In this document: positions 45,001 to 57,469 of the stretch, in pieces
Layout of the letters: every line of letters starts with the position of its first letter
How positions within the stretch are numbered: position 1 is the first letter of the stretch
Assembly: GCA_027924585.1 (NCBI GenBank)
Contig: BSBM01000179.1
Location: 12,686,501 to 12,750,500, forward strand
From: Larix kaempferi
Lineage: Eukaryota; Streptophyta; Pinopsida; Pinales; Pinaceae
DNA length: 64,000 bases
Reading direction: 5' to 3'
The notes under the pieces: model-generated
Told to the model about the DNA's origin: nothing
Database searches by the model: none
The model's input: only the letters and a program-made list of their open reading frames with translations
Position numbers and translations under genes: made by a program

Positions 45001-48000
45001 TAAGATTTGTTACACACATTTGAAATGATTGAGACCAACTTCTCAGGTTTGTACAAATAGAAGCCTTGATCTCTATCTTTTCACCTGCGACAATAAATTG
45101 ATTTCTTATGTTATGGAGCTTAGTAAGATAATATGTATATGAAATCACCTTCTGCCACATTCAAACTATACATTTTTCTCAATAGAGAACTTGGGTTGAT
45201 TAGAGATGTCTTCTGCAAATATTTCATTGTATCCTAAGACTTTTGAGAAGTCTTTGCATATTTCTAAGTAGGCTTACTTTCATTTGTGATTACCATACTA
45301 ATGATTGCAAGAGCTTCCATGTCTCTATCCTCACAAGCTTTTGTTCATTCACATTATTTTCCCCTTCCCATTTGTAATGCTCCAAGAATATTTTTTATCA
45401 CAAGACCGTTTATAGATTTTCTACCACTTAGGTAATTTATCTATTTCTACAAACTAAATAGAATGAGAACCAACGCAAATACTTAGGGAGGGTCAAAACC
45501 CTAAAAACAATCCTTGAGAAGGAGATGTTAGATTAAAGTAATTTCAAATCTGCCACCTTACTTGAGTTACTTGGAAGGTATATGTTCCTATTGGTTGACT
45601 GGAGGAATAAATACTTCCAGCTTCTGCGACTACTTTCACTTACCGTAGTGAACATAACCAAGGTAAGGTAACCTGTGTTGTGTCTCAGGTTAGTGATAAC
45701 ATTACACACTTGAGTTGGTCGATTTACCTTTCAATAACTTTACATGCATAACTTAATGAACATAACAAAGTTACCCTTTATCATGTAAGTGATAACCTTA
45801 CTTGCTTAAGCTATACAAAGGTGGATTTACCTACCTAAGCTATACTTGTGAAGGCCCTGAAAGGTGAACCTAGTAATTAGGTACTAGTTCGAATGTAAGG
45901 CCCTGAAAGATCAATATAGACCCCAATTAATCCTCCAATGAATAAAGGGAGACAAAATCAACGCTCTTTTGTTAGTTAAGGGTTCATGTGGAGATATATA
46001 TAGAAATTTGAATGTCTAGGAATTGGTTCTCAAAGTATTTACTACTAACAATAAGTCTAATAGAACCTCTAAATCGACATCCATGAGAGAATGGGCTATA
46101 ACTCAAATATATTTTCAATCTTTAGCAAATCCACAATTCATTTCATTTGAACTAGGAATAGATCACATTGCATCCCTGTTCAACTACTCCATAAATGAAG
46201 CTGAAATTTTTCTAATTACCGCCCTATCATGACAATAGAGCAATTCTCTCGGGACAAAATGAAATTCAAGTTTGATTTAAGTTACTAGCATCGACCGGTG
46301 AGGGTTAGTAAAACAACATGTTAAATGTTGTGTGAACAAAATAAATGCAAGGTGTAGAATGGTAGAGAACTCCCAAGGTATACATGTATAACTTAAATGC
46401 TAAGAAACAAAATCCACGAGGACAGGAAAAGGGAACCACAAAATGAAAAAAAACAGAAAACTCCCAATCCTGAAGGCATTCCATGCTACTGTAAACTGAA
46501 ACACTAAAATATAGGTTGAAGTAAATGGTGAAGATGGGGAAGAGACTGTTAGGAGGGAAATCTAACCTACTTGAAACCCTCTTCGCCGTAAGTTTGGCAA
46601 TATCATTGTAACACAGATGCAGGAATCAATGAAACAACTAGAATAACCGGTAAACCGTGAGAAGCCTTAAACATCACAAATAACCATATTTCTCGAATAA
46701 ATTGTCATTCGGAATTTACATTTATACTCATTTAATGCAGTGCGGGCCACCAATGACTATAACCTATCAGTGGATTTATCAACGATTTTTGAGAACTAGG
46801 AGATTGCTTTCGTTTCTTCCATTTATTCAAAACGAAATCCAAAATCTCGCAAGTTAATAGGCATCGTCAAGAACTTTGAGTATTGTACCATATACCATGT
46901 GTTAGTCAGGAAAATATGGAAGTGAAGAGGGTGGTTTTCCCATCCTGTCATAGCTCCTTCATCTGTTGTTGTAAATGCACCTAATCGATAATGGCATAAA
47001 TCAATAACAACCAGGTTTTCCATGCTATGTTATAGAACCAAAGTAAGAATCCACATCCCACTAATATATAGAAAAATATAAATATGGGGACAAGCTAGAA
47101 CAATCACTCGCCCATTGATCTATCCACTGAATCGAGAAACCTGAAGGCTGCACAGAAAATCATGAGTGAATTGCAAAGAAAGAAACCTGAAGGATGCTAA
47201 AAAAAATGCTAGTGATTCTCGGGCAGGGAAAATTTTAGGGATCCATAATTTTCTTAAAGTGTAGAAACCTTCATGAATCTTACTAATTATCAAATTTCAA
47301 ACATAAAATGTTTGGTGATATTTTTTAAAAAATATTCAAATTTCTAAGGGTTTTATATAGTTTTTGGACAACTTTGGCAATTTTTAGAGTAAAAAGTTTT
47401 AATCCCATGGAATTTGGGCAAATCATAGTGGAAAAAATGGAAAATGACAAATATTTTTTTGGAAAAAAACCTCAAAAATTAGACCATGGGATAAATTTCA
47501 CCCCTAAAATTTTCCGTGATCTCGGGGCTAAATACTGTTGAATGCAGTTCATGCAATAATAAAACTGCTTTGAGATCAATAAAAAATATATGAGTGACCC
47601 ATCTATTCTTGTATAGGAAATTCACCAGCCGCAAACGTGGCCTTAGCACATCTACTGCCACGTCCCCTCCCGCGGACCCGATTCAAGGAAGGGAACATGA
47701 TACCAAAGTCTGGGGATTTTAAATAAACTCAGCCCATTCATCAAATTCACAGAATTAAAAACAAATGTGTGCAGATGCCATTCAATTTAACACAACAAAA
47801 GTAACACACACACATATTATGCAATTTCCAGCATATGGATAAACATGACCAATTTAAAAACATTTGCAGAAATAAACACAGAAAGAAAATACTCATCTTG
47901 ATGTAATGTTGTCCCGAGCAACTAGCTATGTCGCTGCAAGGTTCCACCCAACCATAGGTCTCTGCCCAGCCTATATTCTTTCAGCACTCAGAGACCACCC

Positions 48001-48338
48001 CCGGGTTGGGCATGATATCTACAAGGAAAATGGGACTCTCAAGCTCAGCACAGCGAAAGCAATGGATACCCATCTCAACCCCAACATTCTCTTACACACA
48101 ACAAACTCAAAAACTGGGCATGGATACACATTTTCAACAATGGGATTTACAAAATAGGGTCTATGGGTTTTCCCCAAATAGTGGCACACCCAAAAACGGA
48201 TTGTGGGAAGAGGAAATCAACCCCACGGAAGAAAACTGATTTCTCCCACAATATATGAGCATACAGTGGGCCAAAACGACCTCTATAAAACACAAAAATC
48301 GATTTATTCTCTTTCCCACTATTAAGCAAAACAAAAAT
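42031..48338. other. 6.3 kb with no recognisable gene
   Basis: I find no open frame with protein-like composition, no RT or transposase motif and no RNA gene. Points noted: a degenerate direct repeat of about 90-110 bp near 45640-45850 (shared gtgaacataac, agtgataac and gatttacct blocks); T/A-rich sequence at 47280-47480; and an imperfect inverted repeat at 48201-48251 (ttgtgggaagaggaaatca / tgatttctcccacaa). It may be old transposon debris. Confidence 0.5.
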
Positions 48339-48722
48339 TGTCACGTCTCCATTTCTGGTAAAAGCTTTTAATTATTTAATTTTGTTTATCTGCATGATGA
48401 CACTACTTAGAAGCCTAAACTATTTCCCCGCAATGCAACCAAGAGTGAAAAAGAGCATGGTGAACCACAAGGGGGAGAGTAACTAAGTCTTAAGATCGTA
48501 ATGGTCGCAGTGTTCATTGACTCGGTTTAGTTTTCTAGACTCGAGTTAAGTTAAACTTATTTATATGTTATATGTCTATGGGGATTTTGAGTAAAGCGAG
48601 ATAACTAATTTTATCGAAATACATAGGTATATGTGCATTATATTGAGAACATATATTTATTCATATGTATATATATAAAAAAAAATATTTCTTATGAGTA
48701 TGCTTTTATAATTATAAAGATG

Positions 48723-48800
48723 CATATATTTTAATTTTAGATTTATGCTTTAATGAATGTATATATTTTAATTTTAGATTTATGCTTTAATGAATGCATA
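48723..48800 (+). repeat. 37-bp tandem duplication and AT-rich tract
   Basis: Two near-identical 37-bp units (atatattttaattttagatt...) sit at 48724-48760 and 48761-48797. An (AT)n run follows at about 48957-48978 and a T run at about 49060-49075. Simple slippage repeats within the probable solo LTR. Confidence 0.75.
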
Positions 48801-49149
48801 TATATTTTTTTTATATGTTTGTTATGCTTTTCATATGGGAATTTATAAAATATACATGGGATATACTCTAATACATTTTATAGGGTAATAAATTTATTGT
48901 GTTGTGATATATTGAATTTATGGAATTGATTCTTAATATAATTGTCATGAGCATTTATATATATATATATATATATATGGTTTAATTTAAAATATATAGA
49001 TTACCTTGGAAGAAATATGGAGTATATTTTATGAGCAACTATTTTATTTTAAGTTGTGTTTTTTTTTTTTTTTTTATATGAGAAAATAATATATATTTTA
49101 TTATGTTTTTGTTTGAGATATATATATTATAGCTTGACCTAGTTTTTTG

Positions 49150-49920
49150 GGGTGCTGGTCCTTTTTTGCAGCCTTCACCCAGAGAAGCTTGGAAGCTCTA
49201 TAATCCCTCATTAGTTTTGCAAAAATGTTTTTATTTGGAATGATGGCTGGAAACTCTATTTGCTGGCTCTGTATGCCTCTATTAGTTTTACAAAAACGTT
49301 TTCCTTTGGAATGGTGGCTGGAAACTTGATTTGCAAACTCTGTATCTCAGTATTGAATCTTTAAAAATGTTTTTAGGTGTAATGCTTGCCTGGAGATTGT
49401 TTTGCAAACTCTGTATCTCTTTCCCGTGTTCAATCAATGGTTTGGACATTGCGTTGGGGGAGTTCTCTGTTGATACAACTCGATTTTGGCAGCTCTATGT
49501 CTCTGTCTTGTCCATTGTTTTAGAGAAAAACGTTGTTGATGTCTCTGTGGGAGGAAAAACGAATTTGAAACCTCCGTATGCTTCCATTGCTTTTGAGAAA
49601 ACGTTTTTGATGTCTCTGTGGGAAGAAAAACGAATTTTAAACCTTCGTATGCTTCCATTGCTTTTGAGAAAACGTTTTTGATGTCTTTGTGGGAGGAAAA
49701 ATGATTTTGGAGTTCTGTTCATGCCCGGGGTTTGCTTAAAAACGTTTTGATCCCTGTAGTTATGCATTGGTTGGATAGAAAATGAGTGTGGAAGCTTTGT
49801 AATGCATTGCAATGAATTAAAAACTATTTTGGGCCCCTGCCCACTTCCTGAATTTGCTAAAAACGATTTATACCTAGTTTGGCATTTTCTTCATTAAGTT
49901 TTCTGCCCAGCTCTGCACCT
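49150..49920 (+). repeat. 71-bp minisatellite, about ten degenerate units
   Basis: Phase marks recur every 71 bases: gttttgcaaaaatg at 49214, gttttacaaaaacg at 49285, cttt aaaaatg near 49356, and gtctctgtggga at 49541, 49612 and 49683. Units around 49541-49730 are about 93% alike; outer units are more diverged. Because 71 is not a multiple of three, any frame changes unit by unit, so it is not coding. Confidence 0.85.
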
Positions 49921-50628
49921 AATTTATTTTATGCTTGTATGATGGGTCAAATCTAGAGCGTGAGCTATCAATAAGGGGGTGCGCGGAAGTATATTGGAGG
50001 TACTCTGTTTCCATTTCTTTCTGAGTTCGATGAAGGGGATAGGACGGCCTTGGATGCCCGATCCCAGAGAATAATTAATTTATTGGTTGTGTGTTGTTCA
50101 TTGCTAGGGAAAACGATATGCTGGATAGAACCCTTGTCTCGCATTATTGATGCCTGAGAAAAAAAAATTATGCTGGAGATTACCTCTATGGTGCGTTTCA
50201 TATTTCCTATATTAATGTTGGAAATAGTATAGGTATCTGAGTATTATTTTATTTTGTAGATTTCCCAAGAGAGGAGGCGTTTGACTGCCTTCCCGTCAGT
50301 TTGTTCGCAAGTATAAGATGTCTGATAATTTTGGGTGGAACTAGAGCTCCCTTATGAGTGCCACTTGGACTATTGCTAGTAACTTGAACTACCATGACTT
50401 ATTATACTTATGTTGTTCGAAAAGAATGTAGTGCTCTTGCTTGGATCTTTGGTTCTTATCTAAATCTAAAAGTACTTTGAAGCTTTATTAATGCGGACCC
50501 AAGCTTGTCAATTGCGAGTATTCTATATATATATATATTTAAAATATGCCTTTAATATATATATAGATTGTAAATAAAGATATAAGAGATATCATAAGCA
50601 TATGAATATGTAGATATCATATGATATA

Positions 50629-51274
50629 TGTTGATGTATATGTAACTACGGAATGTATTTCACATATATGTATATTGTATTCCTATAGAGATGTTATTAT
50701 TCTTCTATACGGAAGTGTCGTCATTTATATTGTAAGTGTCGTAACTTATACTTGATGGGTTATTAGACCATCTTGTTGGGGTCGGCCATGTATAAGTCAT
50801 GTGGGTCAAAGGGCTATTAGACCATCTTGTTGGGGGTCGCCCATGTGGGTCAAAGGGTTATTAGACCACCCTAGTGGGGGTCGGCCCAGTCAGCATTATT
50901 TTAAGTGGTTAAGTTGAGGCCGACCTAGTTGAGTAAAGGTCAAGTCAAGTTAGTGTATAAATAGAGAGTGTGTCTCTCTCATTTTATACATTATATTCTC
51001 TCACTCACACTTGGGAGAGTGGTGCACTTGTGGAGGAGGAAGCTCTCCTGCTAGGAGAAGACTATCTCTTGTATTCTGGTTGTATCATTGCTCTATCTAT
51101 CTCTGAGGAAGTTATTGGGGTTTTTCACCTTTATGGTTTTCCCCAAGTAAAATCTGTGTCTCTTGTGTGCTTGCATTATTGTGTCCATGATTGATATGTT
51201 GTAGATATGCTATACATGTTGTTCTCTCAGTTAAGATCCTAGATCAGATTGAAGTAAATTTTGAAAATTTAACA
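50629..51274 (+). repeat. element C 5' LTR
   Basis: Contains three copies of a ggttattagacca...gggtcggcc motif (about 50758-50890), a TATA-like tataaatagag near 50955-50965, and leader sequence up to ttgaaaatttaaca. It is closely similar to the 3' LTR except for an array expansion there. Confidence 0.85.
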
Positions 51275-51286
51275 TAGTATCAGAGC
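51275..51286 (+). promoter_or_regulatory. element C primer-binding site
   Basis: tagtatcagagc directly follows the LTR. It differs at one base from tggtatcagagc, the initiator-Met-tRNA complement. Confidence 0.85.
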
Positions 51287-51636
51287 TAGCCTGAAAGAAG
51301 GCATGATATGGCATGTATGACACTTGTTGCACTTACGATGCTAGGGCTTGATATAGCAAAAACCAGTCATCGTAGCACTTTCGCTATAAATCCGTTTTGG
51401 TGAAGTTTTCGGATCTGAAACGTTTAGAGGTCGAAAATCAAATCCTCATGTACCTTGTGTCCAAAGGACAACCTCTAATTTGTTGTACTTTGTGATTTAT
51501 GATCTGTACAATATAGGGTTTCTGCCTCTTCCAAATTTGAGTCAAAATCAGGTGACCTTGGGAAAAAGGTCATAACTTGGGCTAGGAAGCTCCAAATGAA
51601 ATTTTGTAAATAGTGACAGGTAGTACACAGACTATA

Positions 51637-52010
51637 CTATCTCAAGAAAAGTTTTCATAGGCCGAAGTTGAACCAGTGACACGTGGCATGCCATACAAGT
51701 TTGATCTCTTGTATTATCCCATAAATAGGTCATGTTGTGACACTTGGAATAAATATCTCTCAGAGAATCCAATTTAGGTCAGACCTATTGAGATGGAAAG
51801 ATAACAGGTTGGGCTATCTCAAGAAAAAATTTCAGAGGCCGAATTTGAACCAGTGACACGTGGCACGCCGTACAAGTTCGCTCTCCTGTATTATCCCATA
51901 AACAGGTCACGTTGCGACACTTGGCATAACTCTCTCTTAGAGAATCCAATTGAGGTCAGACCTATCGGGATGGAAAGATAACAGGTCGGGCTATCTCAGG
52001 AAAAGTTTTC
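51637..52010 (+). repeat. 177-bp tandem repeat in element C leader
   Basis: ctatctcaagaaaa starts units at 51637 and 51814 and a partial third at 51991, each 177 bases apart. Units share accagtgacacgtggca, tattatcccataaa and gaatccaat. The repeat lies in the leader/gag region where no intact gag is recognisable. Confidence 0.85.
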
Positions 52011-53400
52011 AAACCCTGTGGATCGAAAAGTTTGGAGTTACACCAGAAACAATTAGGTACATATTCTGTCAAAACAGAATTATTTTTGAGCACCTTCATT
52101 CATGGCTTCCGGAATTTAGGGCTTCGGAGAAAGTTGGAATTTTTGTAATCGGAGACCACGGCTAGATGATAGTCATCAAAATCGAAATTTAGAGACCAAG
52201 ATCAGATTTTTTGGTTGGGCATAAGGCCGGGCTTGATCAAACCCCAGTTCGGGACTTTGATCGGAAAGATGGAAAATTAGGGCTTTTGCAAAAAATGGAA
52301 TTTTGGAAATTTGTGACCACGGCTGGAAGCTCCTCAGAAAAATCAAAGCTTAGAGCTTTGAATCAAATCTTTTGGTTGGGTGAAGCTCCAGGAAACTCAA
52401 ACCCTAATTCAGGGTCCTCCCTAGTGAATCCGAAAATCTAAAAGGCAATTTCGAGGGGTGAAACTTTGCAGTTTTCAAATTCTGAATATACCAACTTGAT
52501 CAGCTCATCAAGGCGCATATTTCTATCCTTTCAGAAGTTTGAATTTTTGGGGTTTATCTGACAAACCCTAATACAGCTCCAGATCCAGTTCCTGCAAATC
52601 AAGTGGATTGGTTTAATCCTAGAAGAGGATGGATTGGTCACCTGCATATGTGAAGAAGTTCCTGTTTCAGAGGGAGATGAGGCTAAGGCCTTACATAGGA
52701 ATATTTCAACCAATCTCGACAGGTATGACTCATCCAGGTATGTCTCGAGATTTGTTCATGATTAATTTTATGATATGTTTGTCTTCATGTTATCACGGTT
52801 AAAACAATCTTGATTTTCGACTTGTCGTATCACCTTAACAAAATTATGAATGCATTCATTAGGGTGTTGACACTTATGATTGTACTAATGCATTATGGTG
52901 TTGTATAAGGTTTATGTTGTCCGCTAACATGAAAGGTACACCAAGAAAGACAAATCATGTTCTAGTTCAAGATCATGATGACATAAAGACAAAGATTCAT
53001 CCATTGTCATGGATCACATAGAAGATCCATTACGAGGTATGTATAACTTGGTTCTATAATGGTTAACCTATGAGATATGCAGGTTACTAGCACAAGTCAC
53101 TGAAGAGAACCAGAAAAATCATGAAGGTATAGGTTTGAGTAATCACGGGTTTTATGCATATTATATCTCTTATCTTGATTGATGATTTAACTAACCAGAG
53201 GAGTCCTATGATCAAATAAGAATATGTATGAATAAAATAAGACTTCCTTGAAACCTTGAATACCAATGTTTATTATCTATGTTTGAATTGATCCTGACTA
53301 TACATGCTTGAGATTATTGTGTTTTGATAATATTAAGATTATACTAATGAATGTTTGATTATGTATGAGACCTAGAGGATAACACAATGATGATAATAAC
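52011..53400 (+). other. element C interior without recognisable gene
   Basis: Where gag and protease should be, I see only short open stretches (for example 52211-52441 and a stretch around 52630-52760) that I cannot match to a gag or to a CCHC knuckle. Probably deleted or too decayed to read. Confidence 0.45.
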
Positions 53401-53489
53401 AAGCATGCATAGGGATCGAGAATGTATATAAGTTCAAGGACAGGTAATCTAGGAAGCAAAGATCAAGAGAGAGCACACTCCAGTAGTTT

Positions 53490-53640
53490 CTACAAGGATG
53501 CAGATATTCAGAGGGAGTTGACCACTTCTCACAATCCACATCAGAATGGAGTTGCAAAGACTGAGAGGGAGTCAACCCAACAAACAAAAAAAGATAAGTA
53601 TTTGAATTGTCATTACTTGCATATTTTATTGTTTAAATAA
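53490..53640 (+). pseudogene. element C integrase fragment
   Basis: About 30 codons (IQRELTTSHNPHQNGVAKTERES) resemble the copia integrase segment around the catalytic glutamate (GIQ...TPQQNGVAER). The catalytic E position reads K-T-E, so it is altered or shifted. No zinc finger or other core motif is left nearby. Confidence 0.6.
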
Positions 53641-54059
53641 TACTATTCAATAATGTATATACTGATGTTCCTAGAATTAGGTTGTGTATTATGCATATTA
53701 GAATAGTTGCATTGATGAACAGTATAATACTAATATGTATGGGTAAGTGGCCTATGGCACTGTACAACATTCCATTGCTACTTATCTAGAATGAAACCTC
53801 TTTGCTGACATGTTGGGAGTTGTGCACACTCTTAACAATGTTCTGGTAGAGATTGGATGGCATCTAGAAAGTTACGGGATATGGATAAATGTTGTATTGA
53901 AGCATTGGCTAAGATAATTGCATGACTGTATGACATATTTCTTTATGTGTAAGAATTTGTTCTGAAAACGATGAGATGTTTTCTAATCATGCAATTTAAC
54001 TTGTTGTGTAGGAAAGATCGTATGCCATCACCTACAAAAGAAGAACTACAACATTTTTT

Positions 54060-55020
54060 CAGCAACAAAATTATCTATTGAAGATATTGAAGTTCCCGGG
54101 ATATGGGAAGAATGCCATGATCTGTCGATCATGAAGAATGATGTTTGGGATGTAGTCCCAAGACCTGAAGGGAAGTTTCTTATGACTTCCATATGGATCT
54201 ATCAAGATCAAGCATGTTGTAGATGGCAGCATAGAGAAATATAAAAGTGATGAATAGAAGATACACCAGATGGATTTCAAGACAACTTTCTTGAATGGTG
54301 TAGTTGAAGAAGAAGCATATGTGGAGTAGCCACTTGGTTTTGAGACACATGACAGGGAGTCATATATGTGCAGAACTTGGGTATGATGCACCACTTTCTA
54401 GGTATGGAGGTGTGGCAGAGTGTAGATGGAATCTTCCTTGGACAAGGGAAGTATGCAGTAGAGATCCTGAAGAGGTTCGGGATGATGGACTGCGAGGCTA
54501 TGGCATCGAACCTGAAGCTTCTATGTGATGCTTCATCTGAACCGGTTGATGTCAGTATGTATCGTCAGATGATTGGGTCCTTGATGTACTTGATGAACAT
54601 GAGACCAGATATTTTCTTTGCGGTGAACACATTGAGCCAGTTCCTGACAGATCCGAGGAGTGTTCACCTGGTTGCTGGAAAGCATATTTTGAGGTACCTG
54701 AAGGGTACAGTTGATTATGGGCTCAAATATGATGCGAATCAAAAGTTTAACCTGCAGGGTTATGTTGATTCAGATTGGGTAGGTAGTGCTGCAGATAGGA
54801 AAAGCACTTATGGGTACTGCCTCAGTATGGGATCAGGTGTGATCTCTTGGTTTAGCAGGAAGTAGTCCTGCGTAGCACTGAGTACAGCCAAAGCAGAGTA
54901 TGTTGCGATGGATGAGCAGGTTGCAAATGTATTGACCAAGCCGTTGGCCAGAGTGCAGTTTGAGTACTTCAGAGAGAGGCTTGGTGCACTTCAGATCGAG
55001 GTTCCTTCCAAAGGGAAGTG
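54060..55020 (+). pseudogene. element C reverse transcriptase / RNase H, internally deleted
   Basis: At 54100-54360 the decayed N-terminal copia RT is readable in shifting frames (SIMKNDVWDVVPRPEGK). It jumps to MMHHFLGMEVWQ at 54380, so the catalytic YVDD box is missing. The open frame 54368-54865 continues with YRQMIGSLMYLMNMRPDI, HILRYLKGTVDYGLKY, GYVDSDWVGSAADRKSTYGY and SWFSRK. After a stop, STAKAEYVAMDEQ joins directly to VANVLTKPLARVQFEYF, a second deletion inside RNase H. The frame ends near 55020. Inactive. Confidence 0.85.
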
Positions 55021-55279
55021 ATGAGTTCGAAAGATGCAGATGCACATGAGCTTTCCTGACATGGTTGATGTGTTCTCCCTTGGTTGTGATGTAATTGCTG
55101 AGCCATTTTTCACATGGTGGTAGATATGTTCTCCCATGGTGAAAAAGTAAGGGCTGGAGCCTTCCCCGAATGGCGGTAGATGTGTTCTCCCATGTCGGTG
55201 GTGTAAGTGTTGGATGATGTGCATCTGGGCTGTGCTTCGTGGACAATGAGATGATTTGAAGAAGACGATGCTATGATGA

Positions 55280-55890
55280 TCAGGAGGATCATGGATGATG
55301 AGCATCAGGACGATGCTCCAGTTACTGCTCTATATGTATATGTACGCATCATGTTGGATGTTGGATATGATCAATTGGATCATTTATATGTATATGTATA
55401 TGTACGCATCATGTTTGATGCTGGATATGATCAGTTGGATCATTTGTATGTATTTTGTATATGCATCATGTTGGATGCTTGTACCATGTATCTATATATG
55501 TATCAAGTGGATACATTGTATGATCAAGTAGATCATGTATGTTGATATGTATCAGGTATGATCAGGTGGATCATGTATTTGTATTTGTATCAGGTGGATA
55601 CACTATATGATCAGGTGGATCATGTATTTGTATTTGTATCAGGTGGATACACTGTATGATCAGGTGGATCATGTATGATGATATGTATCAGGTAGATACT
55701 TGGTATGCATCAGGTGGATGCATTGTATCATCACGATGATCATGATGATGAGCTTCATGATGTTTCCCCAGATGATATGTACCAAGATGGTACAAGTGAT
55801 GATGATTAGTATGATCATGGGCATCAGGATGATGCCTCGTGCAATGATGATCCGTTGGATCATGAGTATCAGGTTGATACTTGGAGGTCA
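55280..55890 (+). repeat. degenerate satellite of gatcaggtggatcatg units
   Basis: Short alternating modules gatcaggtggatcatg and tatcaggtggatac, with a tatttgtatttg spacer, recur through about 600 bases. The most regular part is about 55555-55700 with a unit near 50 bases. Many modules are partly palindromic (gatca...ggatca). It lies between pol and the 3' LTR of element C. Confidence 0.75.
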
Positions 55891-55914
55891 GAGATGATAT
55901 GTGGCAGGTTGTGC

Positions 55915-56465
55915 AAATAGCATGTAATCAGTCCTGGGAGATCTTGCCGGTCGTGCTGCGACACATAAATGTTCCTGGCATACTCTTTTCGGTATTTCTA
56001 TGTAGTATGTAATTAGTCCTCAGATATCCAATAGGTTGAGCTGTGTGCTCGTAATCAGTCCTAGGATGAGGTATTACTACGGAGACATGTAATCAATCCT
56101 GGAGATCCGAGAGGTTGAGCTGTGTGCTCGTAATTAGTCCTGGGATGCTCTTTAGAGATCTTTCCGGTCATGCTGTGGCACATAAATGTTCCTGGGATGC
56201 TCTTTAAAGGTTTTGTCTATCCACATGTAATCAGTCCTGGAGATCTGAGAGGTTGAGCTGTGTGCTCATAATAAGTCTTGGGATGCTCTTTAGAGATCTT
56301 GTCGGTCATGCTGCGGCACATAAATGTTCCTGGGATGCTCTTTAAAGGTATTGTGGAGGAGATGCATGTATTCAGTCCTGGGAGATCTTGCCGGTCGTGC
56401 TTAGGCACATAAATGTTCTTGGGATACTCTTTCCGGTATTGCATCTGAACATAAAATTAGTCCTG
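55915..56465 (+). repeat. tandem repeat with taatcagtcctggga modules
   Basis: Blocks catgtaatcagtcctgg, gagatcttgccggtcgtgctg, cacataaatgttcctggga and gaggttgagctgtgtgctc are repeated in similar order four to five times. Two long units start at about 56085 and 56223, 138 bases apart. It sits between the previous array and the 3' LTR. Confidence 0.8.
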
Positions 56466-56704
56466 AGAGGCCACCTCTATCAGACCGTTCGCACAGATGA
56501 TGAAGACCTGCAGGTGGTGGGCCTACATCCAGTATGAAAAAATATTGGCTCTGTAGAACTTCCTATGACGAGTAGATTCAGAGATTGATTGAGATAGCAG
56601 CAGTAGTGATGATGATGATGACTCAATGACGATTATCCAGTGACGATGATCCAGAGAAGAAGACTTTTGCTAGAAGACCTGTGTCGAGAAATACCTTCCT
56701 ATTT

Positions 56705-56713
56705 AAGAGGGAG
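56705..56713 (+). promoter_or_regulatory. element C polypurine tract
   Basis: aagagggag directly precedes the 3' LTR, as required for plus-strand priming. Confidence 0.75.
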
Positions 56714-57450
56714 TGTTGATGTATATGTAACTTTGGAATGTATTTCACATATATGTATATTGTATTCCTATAGAGATGTTATTATTCCTCTATATGCAAG
56801 TGGTTGTATTCCTATAGAGATGTTATTATTCCTCTATATGCAAGTGGTTGTATTCCTATAGAGATGTTATTATTCCTCTATACGAAAGTGTCGTCATTTA
56901 TATTGTAAGTGTCATAACTTATACTTGATGGGTTATTAGACCACCTTGTTGGGGTCGGCCTTGTATAAGTCATGTGGGTCAAACGGTTATTAGACCACCC
57001 TATTGGGGGTCGGCCATGTGGGTCAAAGGGTTATTAGACCACCCTAGTGGGGGTCGGCCCGGTCAGCATTATGTTAAGTGGTTAAGTTGAGGCTGACCTA
57101 ATTGAGTAAAGGTCAAGTCAAGTTAGTGTATAAATAGAGAGTGTGTCTCTCTCATTTTACACATTCTATTCTATCACTCACACTTGGGAGAGTGGTGCAC
57201 TTGTGGAGGAGGAGGCTCGCCTGCTAGGAGAAGACTATCTCTTGTATTCTAGTTGTATCATTGCTCTATCTATCTTTGAGGAAGTTATTGGGGTTTTTTA
57301 CCTTTATGGTTTTCTGCAAGTAAAATCTGTGTCTCTTGTGTGCTTGCATTATTGTGTCCATGATTGATATGCTGTAGATATGCTGTACATGTTGTTCTCT
57401 CAGTTAAGATCCTAGATCAGATTGAAGTAAATTCTGAAAATTTAACTACA
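56714..57450 (+). repeat. element C 3' LTR with 44-bp triplication
   Basis: Same sequence as 50629-51274, but the stretch tgtattcctatagagatg...caagtggt is present three times (starts 56761, 56805 and 56849; period 44) against once in the 5' LTR. This explains the 91-base length difference. The last bases read ttaactaca, so the exact end is uncertain by a few bases. Confidence 0.85.
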
Positions 57451-57469
57451 TATATAGATATGTAAAATA

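Larger units (their letters stand above)
50629..57450 (+). mobile_element. element C: defective Ty1/copia retrotransposon
   Basis: LTRs at 50629-51274 (646 bp) and 56714 to about 57450 (737 bp) start tgttgatgtatatg and end ttaaca (decayed to ttaactaca in the second). A Met-tRNA primer site with one mismatch follows the 5' LTR, and a purine tract precedes the 3' LTR. The interior has only fragments of integrase and RT/RNase H, plus several tandem repeats. AT-rich flanks make the target duplication ambiguous. It has lost catalytic segments and needs another element to move, if it moves at all. Confidence 0.85.

Noticed and set aside
45373-45460. A tgtaatgctccaagaatat stretch resembling a chromovirus LTR edge
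   Set aside because: No partner edge, primer site or flanking duplication could be found, and it does not align with 60810 onward.
47479-48344. A small cluster of overlapping ORFs on both strands near 47.5-48.3 kb that might be a host gene's first exon
   Set aside because: No codon bias, no recognisable motif and no splice structure; the G+C rise is modest.
49331-49812. Repetitive ORFs on both strands in the minisatellite
   Set aside because: The 71-bp period changes frame each unit; they are products of the repeat, not genes.
53372-53640. Apparent novel ORF on the minus strand over the copia integrase fragment
   Set aside because: It is the antisense shadow of the integrase remnant.
55273-55897. 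Met/Ile/Tyr-rich ORFs on both strands
   Set aside because: They arise from the gatcaggtggatcatg tandem array, which is open in several frames by composition.
55280-56465. Possible CRISPR-like array because of regular repeats
   Set aside because: This is plant DNA; spacers are not unique, unit lengths vary, and the array lies inside a copia element.
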